64,000 nt of DNA from Muscardinus avellanarius (taxonomy: Eukaryota; Chordata; Mammalia; Rodentia; Gliridae), in NCBI GenBank assembly GCA_963383645.1, contig OY726560.1:154348488-154412487 (forward strand), in the 5' to 3' direction. Numbering within the stretch: the first letter of the stretch is position 1; every line of letters starts with the position of its first letter. The notes below the pieces were generated by a model. The model ran no database searches, was not told where the DNA came from, and worked only from the letters and a program-made list of their open reading frames with translations. Position numbers and translations under genes: made by a program. Below, piece by piece: positions 1 to 11,350 of this stretch.

Positions 1-585
1 CCAGGAAGCCCTAATCCTCCTTCCAGAAAGCCATGACCCTCCCTCCAGGAAGCCCTGACCCTCCCACCAGGAAGCCCTGGACCCTCCCTCCAGGAAGCCA
101 TGACCCTCCCTCCAGGAAGCCCTGACCCTCCCTTCAGGAAACCCTGACCCTCCCTCCAGGAAGCCCTGGACCCTCCCTCCAGGAAGCCCTGACCCTCCCT
201 CCAGGAAGCCCTGACCCTCCCTCCAGGAAGCCATGACCCTCACTCCAGGAAGCCATGACCCTCCCTCCAGGAAGCCATGACCCTCCCTCCAGGAAGCCAT
301 GACCCTCCCTCCAGGAAGCCCTAATCCTCCTTCCAGGAAGTCATGACCCTCCCTCCAGGAAGCCCTGACCCTCCCTCCAGGAAACCCTGATACTCCCTCC
401 AGAAAGCCCTGACCCTCCCTCCAGGAATCCTTAACTCTCCCTCTAGGAAGCCTTGACCCTCCCTCCAGGAAGCCCTGACCCTCCCTCCAGGAAACCCTGA
501 CCCTCCCTCCAGGAAACCCTGACCCTCCCTCCAGGAAGCCCTGACCCTCCCTCCAGGAAACCCTGACCCTCCCTCCAGGAAGCCC
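1..585 (-). repeat. 22-bp minisatellite, left array (inverted copy)
   Basis: About 26 tandem units run in from the window edge, so the true start is unknown. The + strand unit reads CCAGGAAGCCCTGACCCTCCCT, which is the reverse complement of the right array's unit. Two units near 70-85 and 160-175 carry an extra G and are 23 bp long. A rare variant (CCCTAATCCTCCTT) occurs at about 1 and again about 310 bp later, a hint of a 14-unit higher-order repeat. No unit contains the GTGTCTGGG variant that is common in the right array. The array ends in GCCCCCTCTATC. Strand is given relative to the right array. Confidence 0.95.
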
Positions 586-1350
586 CCTCTATCACCGGAC
601 AGTTCTAACTTGGAGTGGTCTGGGCAGCACAGTAGTGGCTGGGAAACTGAGCTGCAGGGTGGATTCTTGCCACCCAAACCCGCTCCTCTGCTTATTACTG
701 CATGATCCTGGCCAGGGCACGGGGCCACTCTGTGCCAGAGTTTCCTCATCTGCTGACGTGAGGGTACCGTAACACCCAACCCTGGGCACTTTGATACATT
801 GTAATAACATAATAGATACAGTAATATGTTGACTAGGTAGATGTGCAGTGCTGGGAACAGTATTTGGCTCGTAAATGCTAGATAGTATTATTTTATTACT
901 AATTAGTTTAACTTATTTAAAAATATATCATTAATTTAATAATATGTATTGTTTTATTACTAATTATTAACTAATTTAGTAATACATCAATAAATGTTAG
1001 TATTATTACTCAGCCTCTTCTTTTATAGTTTTACAGCAACAATAGCATGGTTTTTAAAAACACAACTTAAAATTTTTCTTGTATCTTATTGATTAGAGAA
1101 CATGGTGATTGAAAAAAAATTTTCTTTGTTTTATATTTAAATCTAATTTTTGCATTTAATTTTTAACTTTTAAGAGTCATAACCATTTTTGTACTATGGA
1201 GCCAGGTTCTGCAGCAATGCACACATTTGCTAGGGCACGTGGGTGCTGGGGCCCTGCCCTGAACAAAATGGACAGAGGAGCTCTCGTCTCTGGCTTCCTT
1301 TTAATACTACTAAATATATTACATGGTTTTAAAGGTCCTTAAAGTGGTCA
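586..1350. other. Spacer between the two minisatellite arrays
   Basis: Unique DNA separates the inverted arrays. It contains a MIR-like stretch (about 675-897) and a strongly AT-rich block (about 785-1200) full of TTATTA/TAATTA words. No gene is visible. If the two arrays pair within one strand, this spacer plus the adjoining SINE would form the loop. Confidence 0.7.
675..897 (+). repeat. MIR SINE
   Basis: It matches the ancient tRNA-derived MIR layout in order: a CTGCTTATTACTGCATGATCC-like core edge, a GTTTCCTCATCTG segment at about 750, and a degraded GTGCTGGGAACAG...GTAAATGCTAGATAGTATT end at about 850-895. It is heavily diverged, as expected for MIR. Confidence 0.65.
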
Positions 1351-1581
1351 ATTTTTTTGGGGGGGGCAGGTCTGGGGATGGAATTTAGGCGCATTCACCT
1401 CCGAGTTATAACCCCTGCCCTGATTTTTTTGTGTGTGGAGCTAGGGGTAGAACCCAGGGGCTTTCTACCTCCGGGCTATACTCCCAGACCTATTTTATAT
1501 TTTATTTGGAAACAGGGTCTTACTAAGTTGCTGAGAGCCTCACTAAGTAGCTGAGGCTGGCTTTGAACCTGTGCGACCCTC
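1351..1581 (-). repeat. Sciurid dimeric SINE, cut off by the minisatellite
   Basis: Reading the minus strand, it has the tRNA/ID-like half (seen on + as GGGGTAGAACCCAGG...CTACCTCCGGGCTATA), the A-rich linker and the start of the 7SL-like half (CTGAGGCTGGCTTTGAACCTG). A second, degraded ID-like segment lies at 1358-1425. The usual continuation through GATCCTCCTGCCTCAGCC is missing: the sequence passes straight into the 22-bp array at about 1582. Confidence 0.85.
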
Positions 1582-3608
1582 GTGGAGGGAGTGTCTGGGC
1601 TTCCTGGAGGGAGGGTCAGGGCTTCCTGGAGGGAGTGTCTGGGCTTCATGGAGGGAGTGTCTGGGCTTCCTGGAGGGAGGGTCATGGCTTCCTGGAGGGA
1701 GGGTCAGGGCTTTCTGGAGGGAGTGTCTGGGCTTCCTGGAGGGAGGGTCAGGGCTTCCTGGAGGAAGGATCAGGGCTTCCTGGAGGGAGTGTCTGGGCTT
1801 CCTGGAGGGAGTGTCTGGGCTTCCTGGAGGGAGGGTCAGGGCTTCCTGGAGGGAGTGTCTGGGCTTCCTGGAGGGATTGTCTGGGCTTCCTGGAGGGAGG
1901 GTCAGGGCTTCCTGGAGGGATTGTCTGGGCTTCCTGGAGGGAGGGTCATGGCTTCCTGGAGGGAGGGTCAAGGCTTCCTGGAGGGAGTGTCTGGGCTTCC
2001 TGGAGGGAGTGTCTGGGCTTCCTGGAGGGAGGGTCAGGTCTTCCTGGAGGGAGTGTCTGGGCTTCCTGGAGGGAGGGTCATGGCTTCCTGGAGGGAGGGT
2101 CAGGGCTTCCTGGAGGGAGGGTCAGGGCTTCCTGGTGGGAGTGTCTGGGCTTCCTGGAGGGAGTGTCTGGGCTTCCTGGAGGGAGGGTCATGGCTTCATG
2201 GAGAGAGTGTATGGGCTTCCTGGAGGGAGGGTCATGGCTTTCTGGAGGAAGGATCAGGGCTTCCTGCAGGGAGTGTCTGAGCTTCCTGGAGGGAGGGTCA
2301 GGGCTTCCTGGAGGGAGTGTCTGGGCTTCCTGAAGGGAGTGTCTGGGCTTCCTGGAGGGAGGGTCATGGCTTCCTGGAGGGAGGGTCAGGGCTTCCTGGA
2401 GGGAGTGTCTGGGCTTCCTGGAGGGAGTGTCTGGGCTTCCTGGAGGGAGGGTCAGGTCTTCCTGGAGGGAGTGTCTGGGCTTCCTGGAGGGAGGGTCATG
2501 GCTTCCTGGAGGGAGGGTCAGGGCTTCCTGGAGGGAGTGTCTGGGCTTCCTGGAGGGAGTGTCTGGGCTTCCTGGAGGGAGTGTCTGGGCTTTCTGGAGG
2601 GAGGGTCATGGCTTCCTGGAGGGAGTGTATGGGCTTCCTGGAGGGAGGGTCATGGCTTCCTGGAGGAAGGATCAGGGCTTCCTGCAGGGAGTGTCTGAGC
2701 TTCCTGGAGGGAGTGTCAGGGCTTCCTGGAGGGAGTGTCTGGGCTTCCTGGAGGGAGGGTCATGGCTTCCTGGAGGGAGTGTCTGGGCTTCCTGGAGGGA
2801 GTGTCTGGGCTTCCTGGAGGGAGGGTCAGGGCTTCCTGGAGGGAGTATCTGGGCTTCTTGGAGGGAGTGTCTGGGCTTCCTGGAGGGAGGGTCATGGCTT
2901 CCTGGAGGGAGGGTCAGGGCTTTCTGGAGGGAGTGTCTGGGCTTCCTGGAGGGAGTGTCTGGGCTTCCTGGAGGGAGGGTCAGGGCTTCCTGGAGGGAGT
3001 ATCTGGGCTTCCTGGAGGGAGTGTCTGGGCTTCCTGGAGGGAGGGTCAGGGCTTCCTGGAGGGAGTGTCTGGACTTCCTGGAGGGAGGGTCATGGCTTCC
3101 TGGAGGAAGGATCAGGGCTTCCTGCAGGGAGTGTCTGGGCTTCCTGGAGGGAGTGTCTGGGCTTCCTGGAGGGAGGGTCAGGGCTTCCTGGAGGAAGGAT
3201 CAGGGCTTCCTGGAGGGAGTGTCTGGGCTTCCTGGAGGGAGTGTCTGGGCTTCCTGGAGGGAGGGTCAGGGCTTCCTGGAGGGAGTGTCTGGGCTTCCTG
3301 GAGGGAGTGTCTGGGCTTCCTGGAGGGAGGGTCAGGGCTTCCTCAAGGGAGTGTCTGGGCTTCCTGGAGGGAGTATCTGGGCTTCCTGGAGGGTGGGTCA
3401 GGGCTTCCTGGAGGGAGTGTCTGGGCTTCCTGGAGGGAGTTTCTGGGCTTCCTGGAGGGAGGGTCAGGGCTTCCTGGAGGGAGTGTCTGGGCTTCCTGGA
3501 GGGAGTGTCTCGGCTTCCTGGAGGGAGGGTCAGGGCTTCCTGGAGGGAGGGTCAGGGCTTCCTGCAGGGAGGGTCAGGGCTTCCTGGAGGGAGGGTCAGG
3601 GCTTCCTG
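1582..3608 (+). repeat. 22-bp minisatellite, right array (about 92 units)
   Basis: The unit is GTGTCTGGGCTTCCTGGAGGGA, with the main variants GGGTCAGGG and GGGTCATGG replacing GTGTCTGGG. A marker variant (GGATCAGGG) begins at 1767, 2251, 2669, 3109 and 3197. The spacings are 484, 418, 440 and 88 bp, all exact multiples of 22, so there is no net indel over at least 65 units. Neither main unit type holds a stop codon on the + strand in any frame. Because 22 is not divisible by 3, a single frame cycles through all three phases and gives a 22-residue peptide period. This creates long overlapping open frames (up to 460 codons) that I read as artefacts, not genes. Confidence 0.97.
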
Positions 3609-3884
3609 TATTATGGAGGGTGTGATGACAGTAAAAATGTACATGTTCAATATGGGCACTATCTTTATTCAGAATATTTTCAGTCTGAAGTTGGTTTAAT
3701 TTGTAGTTTCAGAACTGGAGGATTCAGAGATCCAACTATCCTAAAACATTAGAAATTATAAGATTACCTTGCAGTTGACTAAACAAAGCGTGGGATATAC
3801 TCCCTTTGAAGTCTTCTGTCTGGGAAGACAAACCCTAAATCCATGTACATTAGTAGTCCACTAAGTGATGGTCTGAGATAGTGT

Positions 3885-4020
3885 TATTCCTTATTTTGAA
3901 ACCGGGTCTCACTGAGTTGCAGAGGCCTCACTAAGTAGCTGAGGCTGCCCGCGAAACGCGATCCTCTGGTCTCAGCCTCCCAGATGCTGGGATTACAAGC
4001 GTGCCCACCACGCCCAACTT
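3885..4020 (-). repeat. SINE fragment, 7SL-like half only
   Basis: On the + strand it shows TTATTTTGAAACCGGGTCTCACTGAG, then GCTGAGGCTG, CTCAGCCTCCCAGATGCTGGGATTACA and GTGCCCACCACGCCCAAC. This is the reverse complement of the B1-like half of the sciurid SINE. The ID half is absent. Confidence 0.9.
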
Positions 4021-4854
4021 GAGATAGTTCTCCATGAGATACCGGAGCAGCATCCTAAAGTATATGGATGAGCGCAAGGGTGGCTGACTGCCCTTTAAAA
4101 GTCTAAATCAGTCAGTCTATCCATGTCTAAAAGATTTCCTTCAGCAGTTCCCTTGTTGGTTTCATGCCTTTATTAAATTGCATTAGAATGTTTTAAAAAG
4201 TAACTCAAGCCTTGTATTTCATTGACACAAGGCATTGAGATTTTCAGCAGGATAGAGTATTCCGTTGCCAGGGACTGCAAACGTTGACCGTTTGAGCTGG
4301 TACCATGTCCAAGGCCCCATGATTCTGAATGAAATAAATTTGGATCCTTCTTCCCTAACGAAAAATAAATTAAGCAACAGGAGATAAAGAGAGAAGGACC
4401 CTGGCCAGGGCAGGAATCCAGAGGAAAGAAGAAGCGTGTGAACAGCTTTGGGCTCCTGCAGAGGCAGTGATGTTTGGAGGGTCAAAGGGAGGGCATCAGG
4501 GGAGCATTGCTGTCAACGTGACATCCCCTCAGTGTCCCGTGAGCATGCAGAGGAAGACGAATCGCTGGCTGGCTGGATTGCGCTTTGTATGTGGCGATTC
4601 TGCGATTGGGCTACTTGGATGTCTGCATCTATTTGGGTTACAAAGTCACACGAATTTGATATACGAGGTATTTGGAGACGCCAGCTCTGTCTGTCCACAC
4701 AATACTCACCCCCTGCCGCCATGTGTTCAGTGCTGCCAGGAGTCTAAGTCTCACGTAGTAGGGGCTGCGTCGATCTGTGTTAGAAACGAATGGGTGGTTG
4801 AGTACACGTGAACAGAGGAACTAAGGGTTGTGATGAACGCTGGTGAGGGAACAG

Positions 4855-4990
4855 TAATAATGACAACCATAGCTAATACTTAGCAAGCACTTCGCATGTA
4901 CTTATTCTTGAAAATGTGCCACAGAAATTCAGAGGAAGTTGATGGCCTTCCCATTTGGGAGAACAGAGGTGAGAGAGAATACCAAGCGAG
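4855..4990 (-). repeat. MIR SINE, probable
   Basis: The + strand reads ATAGCTAATACTTAGCAAGC then ACTTCGCATGTACTTATTC, which resembles the reverse complement of the MIR 3' part (TAGCTAACATTTATTGAGCAC...). It is strongly diverged. Confidence 0.5.
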
Positions 4991-6999
4991 GTTAATCAAT
5001 GGCCAATATTTGTTCTGGTCCCACAGCCATGCATGCCACGGTGGCCGCCTTGGACAATCGGGGCTGTGAGTCTGATGACTAAGGAAGGTGGGGGGCATGG
5101 AAGGCTGTCTATATAGAGCAGGGGCCCCCAAAGTTTTGGGGAGGTGCTGTGGAGGCCCAGAGGGAAGAAGGGTCAGTGGTCATGTGTGCGCTGAAGGTGC
5201 CGGGTAGGGCAGGAGTGCTCAGGAGGGTACACAGGGCACAGTAGGCAGCAAGGGAGATAGAGGATTGGTGAGATAGAGATGGAGAGCTAGCTTCGTGCTG
5301 GGCATGGGGCCTGGCACCCCAGGCAGCGGGCTCTCATCGCCGCTGGGTCTCGGGGGTCCTCACCCTCCCACGAGAGGGACAGGGAGAATGTCACTTATGA
5401 AAAGCACCGTTGTAGCCATGCCCAAGATGCACCAGGAGTGAGGCTAGTCAGAGGTGTCACTGGTAACCAGGCAAGAGACCGATGCCAGTGGCCAGGAGGC
5501 GGCTTTGGCTGTCAGATGCCTCTGACCTTCCAGAGAGGGACCTCGTTCTCATCCGTGGCAGTGTTTCAGAAGAGTAGGCAGAGTCTTGGAGAACAGCGGC
5601 ACTCAAATCCAGCCTCCAGCTCCTGGCCTTCAGCTGGTGGCCAGTGATGGAAAGAAAAGAAGACACGGGCATTTCCCTCTCACTATTGATGCTTTTGTGC
5701 TACAGGGCTCCAATTCCACTCTTTACTGGAGCAAGAAGGAAGCGGAGTGCAGGGCTCTGGCCTCCGTGTCATGGTCCTACCAGGCAGGGGGTGTTGAACA
5801 GGCAGCCGGTATGGTCTAGACCCGAGGGTCCCCTTCTCCAGGCCCAGGCATCGGATGAACCCAGTTTCCTTTAACAAGGGAGTAAGGTCAGGGCCAGTGT
5901 GTACTGGCCGGCTTGGCACCTTGGCTCTGTAACCTGTTGCCCCTGGCTTGGGTAACAATAGAGGTTTCCTTTGTGTGTTTGATGGGAAGTGAAGGCGGCA
6001 TGCAAGATATCATGGGAGCTGAGCAGGGTATGCAGGAGCCCTGGGTGCAAGCCTCTGCCCTGTGGCTCTGAGGGTACAGGACTCCAGGAGCACCCAGGCT
6101 GGCAACTGCAGCCCTGTGGCTGGTGGACGCAGCACTGCCCATCACTTAGGGAGGCCCAATTGGATCCGGTGTACAGACTGTGGTAAGGAACACCTCGTTG
6201 CAGGCTGAAGGGGGTCTCCAGACTGGGAGAAGGTTTCCCGTCCTATAAGCCTTGGCCTGGGCCCATCCCAGCCTCATCAGCAGCCCCCTCAGGCCTTGGC
6301 TAAGCCCTGTGCTCATAGTAGCAGGCTCCTCGTTGCCCGAACCCTCTCAGCCAGGGGCAGCACCTGCATTCTGTTGTTGTACGTAGAGCTCTTGCTCCTG
6401 GGCCTCATCACCGAGGCCGTGGGTCCTGCCAACCCCCAAGGGTGCCGGCCCTCTAGTGATGCTCCTGGAGGTTCCCCTATGGGTCATGCTGACAGACTCC
6501 ATTGTAAGCCCTTGCTCCCAGAGAAACCAGACAGAAGACTGAGGATGACTTGGGAGGCCAGAGAGACCTGCATCTGACTGACCCCCTGGCCTGCGTGACT
6601 TGGCTGGTGTGGGCCTCCCATATGGGGCCTCCCTGCAGGGCAGCACCAAGCCCTCGGGCCCTCCGAGGGTCCTTTGCCTCACCTCACCCATCTCCTGCCT
6701 CCTTCCCACATCCCTGGGGGCAGGCAGGAGTCTTCTCCCTCTTCCAGCCTGTTTTTCCATTTCTAAACCTCTAGGGCTCAGTCCATTCTCTGATGTGCTA
6801 GAAATTTTCTCTGTCTCAAAGCCTAGCTTTCATGCATATTGTTCTATTGCAAAATTATATTTTGAATGACAGAATCAAAATATGCTCTTTTCTTGAACAA
6901 ATTCACATCTTCTCTCAAGCAAACTGTTCATTTTGGCCAACCAGCAGAAGGAAAGAGAATCACACCGCACATTAACATTTAGCTAACATTCTCCCTACT

Positions 7000-7035
7000 A
7001 CTTATTTATTTACTTACTTATGTATTTATTTATTA
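7000..7035. repeat. (TTAT)n-like simple repeat
   Basis: Imperfect TTAT/TTAC tetranucleotide run in an AT-rich stretch. Confidence 0.8.
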
Positions 7036-7507
7036 ACAAACAATTCATGTTAACTGTTAAAAATTTTGAAAATAAGGGTAACTATAAAGAAGACAATAAA
7101 AATTACTGCTACTCTACCAGCCATACATTCCTGGGAACGTTTTGACATACTGCTTCCCAGACCTTTCCTGAGCTCCTGTATAAAGTATGTTTTTCATAAA
7201 ATGAGCTCGTGCTCTACTTATGATTTATAGCTCACCTTTTGCACTGAGCAACTGGGGACCCCTGGAGCATCTTGCCCCCTAGGATTCTTCTCCACCATTT
7301 TAATTACTGCTGATTATATCATTTTTAAAAGAAAAGTCTCATTCAAGCCTTTGTTGTCGGACCTACCACGTATCTAGATGTTGTTAAGCTACACAAAGCA
7401 CTTAGAGGAACCCGGGTTCTCTCCTTTCCACCTGTGTGGTGCACACCTCTGCTGAGAAAGACCGGCGTGAAAACATGAGCATCTAAGTCTTTGAATTTGT
7501 GTTGAGT

Positions 7508-7534
7508 GGAGAGAGGGAGGGAGGGAGGGAGGGA

Positions 7535-7584
<50 letters not shown>
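7508..7584. repeat. (GGGA)n then (GA)n microsatellite
   Basis: Five to six GGGA units run directly into about 24 GA dinucleotides. The Ser/Leu-rich (minus) and Arg/Glu-rich (plus) open frames across it are translation artefacts of the repeat. Confidence 0.97.
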
Positions 7585-7589
<5 letters not shown>

Positions 7590-7954
7590 AGAATTATACA
7601 ATATGGGTTTGGTGTCTCTTTCATGCAGATGATTTTTTCCAGATGCTTGCTGTTTTGTAAAAGGCATCCCAGAAATCCCTCTCCATTTTTTGCCTTTTTT
7701 GGGGGACAGAGGGACATCCTCTACCAAGTGTGCTTTGATTGGGGAGTTGCCCTTGTTTTCATTCTCTTTTTCATGGGATCCTGGAAATTGTGTGTGTGCC
7801 ATTCTCTGTTATCCCACAGTATGTTCTGTTGTTTATGACTTTTTTTTTGTAGATGAGACTTTAAATTAAAAATCTTTTTTTCTCAACTTTTTCTTTTGTA
7901 GGAAAGTTAAACAGATGGCATCAGGCACATGGAAACGCCTGTTGTGTAGGTCAG

Positions 7955-8225
7955 CATTCATTCATTGAGCTATTGCTGTGTAACAAACAACCCCAAATGG
8001 AATGACCTGAAAGGACCCAATTTATAATTTTTCGTGATTCCATGAACAGGTGGTCATTCTGCTTTGCATGGTACTGGCTGGGCACTGGGATGGCTGGAAG
8101 GCCAACCCACACGGTCTACACCCATGGCTGGGAGTTCAGAGTGTTGGGCAGGAGCCTTCATTCCCTTTCATGGCTGTCTGGGCTTCCTTGCAGCATGGCG
8201 GCTGGTCTCCAAGAAAAAAATAAAA
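7955..8225 (+). repeat. Old interspersed repeat, class uncertain
   Basis: The start (GAGCTATTGCTGTGTAACAA then ACAACCCCAAATGG) and end (CTTGCAGCATGGCGGCTGGTC) resemble a widespread ancient mammalian repeat that begins with a TGTAACAAA..CCCCAAA motif and ends with a CATGGCGGCTGG motif. I cannot assign the family with confidence. Confidence 0.45.
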
Positions 8226-9194
8226 ACAGACCATGAAATAAAGAAGAACCGCAATAACATTTTATCACCTTAGCTCTGAAGACACATAGATCTCCCACCA
8301 TTTTTTATTAACAAGAACTGTCTAGATCCAAGTGGAGGAAATAGACGTCAGCTCTTGATGGAGTGTTTGCCTCTGTGTGGGGGGGAGGGGGATGACAAGG
8401 TCTCAGTGCAAAGGCTCACGTGAGAGAGGAAATAGCCTCGCGTTGGACTTGGAATCTACCACAGCCTTTCCTCTGTCTGCAGAAACTCACATGCAAAGAC
8501 ACTCAGTACTTCCTCCCCAAATGTGTCTTCTCCTCCGGCTCCAGACTCAGGCTGAGGCTGTCCCTCTCTCGCTCTCTCTCTAAGTTGGGTCCTTGCTCAT
8601 GAGGCTCTGGAGTCAGTTCCTCTATGCAGGGACCTGTGGCCCGAAAGACACAGAAGCAACATACTATAGGAAGACCAGGGCAGGATCACTAGAGCAGACA
8701 GACCTGCTCAAAAAGTGTGCTGGGGGCGGACATAGCAACTTCTCCTTTAGATAAAAGGAGGTAAATGTGAAGGATCATCTTTGCGTCTGGTAGATTTGTA
8801 TCAGCCTGAATTTAAGGCACCAACTTTATTCCACATAATTATATGTACTAAAATGGCTTTTAGATCACCAATGGCTTCTGAATCGCTAAATCCAGTGGGC
8901 AAGGCTGTGGCCAGTCGATGGATCAGTGATCCCCATCCCCCTTTCTATAAAAGAAGATGCATGAGAAAAATAACTCATGCCAGGTATCTACAGAGCAAGA
9001 GTAGAGGGTTGGCAGGCTCTCCAGGTCTTCAAGCTCCGAGGCCTGCCCCAGGACCTTCTGGAGTGAGAAGGTCTCCATGGCAAGTTGGCCAGCTAATACG
9101 TCAGATTGCAGGGGTCTGCGTCAGTACTGATTTTCTTCATGAGGTGGGACTCGAGTGCTTCTTGTGGCCCAGATCATCCTACGCAAACTCCTTG

Positions 9195-9300
9195 TTTTGA
9201 GGCAGAAATGCCTGAGGCTCTGGGAAGGCCAGACACTTGGCCAAGGTCCCGGAGTGACCAGGTGGCAGAGCCAGGGGGCTCTCTGGTCCTTCATCCCGCT
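9195..9300 (-). repeat. MIR SINE fragment
   Basis: The + strand has GAGGCAGAAATGCCTGAGGC, ACTTGGCCAAGGTCCCGGAG and GGTGGCAGAGCCAGG. This is the reverse complement of the MIR TGCCACTT...GTGACCTTGGGCAAG...CCTCAGTTTC core. Confidence 0.65.
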
Positions 9301-9879
9301 GTCCTGGATAAATGCCCACTCTCCGTTCTGCACACGCTCCTGTGGTTTCGGCTGTGTGCCAGGTCCTGTTTCAGACCTGAAGACGACAGAGTCAAATCCA
9401 TGCTTTGGGCTCTGAAAATGTTTAGTCACCCGGCCAGTGACTTCCAGAGAGAAACCTCTTCGGGCCCAACATTGGAGATGCCAGGCTTCTTGGGAGCTTT
9501 TCCCTGTAGGGAGCAGCGTGAATGGCATCACCGTCAATCTCCGAGGGCTCCTGAGTCTTGGGTTCAGGGCCAGGCGGGCAGGCTCGGGTCCAGGCCCAGT
9601 GGCCACTGAGCACCAGTGCTGACCATGGCCTCCGTAAAGTGCACTAGGGCCAATTGCCAAGTGTACCAACATCTGCTTCGGCACCTTGAGAAAGCTGAAA
9701 ATAAAAATCGATACGTGTAAAATTAGGCTGTAGAGCGAAGCCCAGACCACAAGTAATTGCAATCTTGAGTTCAGGCTGCTGTGACTGTCCCGAACAGCCC
9801 AGACAGCAAGCACCTCCCCCCGGCACAGTGTCTGTAGTCTCAGCTCCCTCTCCAGTGATAGTTCCTGGATTATAAAATG

Positions 9880-11350
9880 ACACTGTTGGCCATTCCTAAG
9901 GATTTAATTGTTTTTATCGCCCCAGCTCTCCCCATTCTTTGCTTACCAGGCACCCGTTTTATGCTCCGTTATTTCAGAGGAGGACGCATACAATAATTGT
10001 GTTTTGGAAATTGGAACGAGAAAGTAGCAGATGCAAGTTTAGTGAATATTGAGTTTTAAACTTGTCTGGTGTGATTTGTGGCCGTGTCACGGCAAATATT
10101 TTTCAATGTCACCGCCTTAGCCAGCGCTGTCACCAAGGCAGCCAGCTGGGGAATAGAGGGCCCAGCACTATGATCTCAATATTAATGGGAGCTGTTGAAA
10201 GTGGCAAAGGTGATAAAGTATTGTTTAGTTATTGGTGCCATACTTTGGCTGCGGGACATTATTATAAAACACAGTCTGTTTTTGTCAGATTTCAATCATG
10301 GCTTCAATAACACGTTTAGAAACTTGGAGTATAGGAGCTCATATAACAGTGCTTTTTTTTTTTTAAACTAAAAGTAGTTTAGATTGCAATCTGAAGAAAG
10401 GGTTTTGAGATTTGGATTGTGTTGATTTTACTAATTATTTTTCTCTCCCAATTATCTGGTGAAGTGGCCTCCTTGCCTGCATCTTAGACCTTCAGACATC
10501 TGGATGTGCTTTGAAGGAGCTGAGAAGTTGAGATGCTCTCTTCCCTTGCACTTTCTATAGGGAGGGTGCTGCAGGCAGTAGGAGGAGCGGATCCAGTCCA
10601 GTGGGCAGAGAATCACCCTCTCCCCCTCCTAGGATCAGTCAGGAAGAGAGAGTTATGCAAAGTGTATCATACTTTAAAAAATAATATCCTGTTTTGCAAA
10701 ATTGCATTTCATTCAGGAAATAACAGGATTTCCCAGCTTGGCCCCAACCCTGTGGAGAAGGTGACTGAATGCCTTGGTGGGGAGGCTGCCCCTGTCATTA
10801 ATAGTGTCTGGGTTTAAACTTATAATTAAAATAACCTTTAAAATTCAATTTTTATAGATGAAGGAGATAACTTGATTCGAAACCCTTCAATGGACACATT
10901 TTATGTAGCGCTCACCCAAACCCAATGGTACCGTAGAAAAACGGGACCATAAAACCAGACGATGAGAGTTTATATAGCTTTTAAATATCAAGCTGTCAGG
11001 CTTTGTGCCGGTAGAAATATTGTAATTGGACAGGAGCGAAGAAAGAGCTTACATTAGCATTGAGGGGATTTGAGTGAATTCAGACTAAGCCGGATATAAT
11101 GGAAGCCCCCTTCAAAAACAGACGACAGAGAAACTGGAGGTCCAAGCGGAGTCAGACCTTCCTTTCAGAGGAGATCTGCCTGATAAAACAGACACAACCC
11201 CAATAAAATGGCAACAATAGAAAAAAGTAAATAGAAATCATATTAAGCAGTGGCGATATTGCCTGAATTGAAACAAAAATTAGGTATAATAGTCTTGGCG
11301 GGTTTTAATATGGTCCCCAATCACATCACAATACAAAGCATATCATGGTG
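9880..11350. promoter_or_regulatory. Candidate conserved non-coding block
   Basis: A 1.5-kb stretch with no SINE, microsatellite or useful open frame. It is AT-rich with dense homeodomain-type TAAT/ATTA words (for example GTAATTGG near 11025) and TGTCAC repeats near 10087-10135. The texture, neither GC-rich coding nor decayed repeat, resembles conserved enhancer-type DNA. No alignment was possible, so this is an inference. Confidence 0.35.

Larger units (their letters stand above)
4021..7499. other. Unique sequence without a recognisable gene
   Basis: Mixed-composition DNA. I see only a probable MIR at about 4855-4990 and an AT-rich (TTAT)n patch at about 7000-7035. The open frames here (99-137 codons at most) lack domains and overlap each other on both strands. 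Confidence 0.5.

Noticed and set aside
321..779. Minus-strand 152-codon frame entering the left array
   Set aside because: Half of it translates the minisatellite and the rest has no domain.
1582..3608. CRISPR-like array
   Set aside because: The repeats are head to tail with no unique spacers, in mammalian DNA.
1563..3752. Long overlapping open frames (up to 460 codons) with a 22-residue repeat peptide
   Set aside because: They occur in all three + frames because the 22-bp unit lacks stops and is not a multiple of three. There is no promoter, splice or domain evidence, so they are a by-product of the minisatellite.
7343..7838. Ser/Leu-rich and Arg/Glu-rich frames
   Set aside because: Translation of the GGGA/GA microsatellite.
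9121..9813. 230-codon minus-strand frame
   Set aside because: It overlaps several frames on both strands, crosses a MIR, and shows no recognisable domain or homology that I can name.
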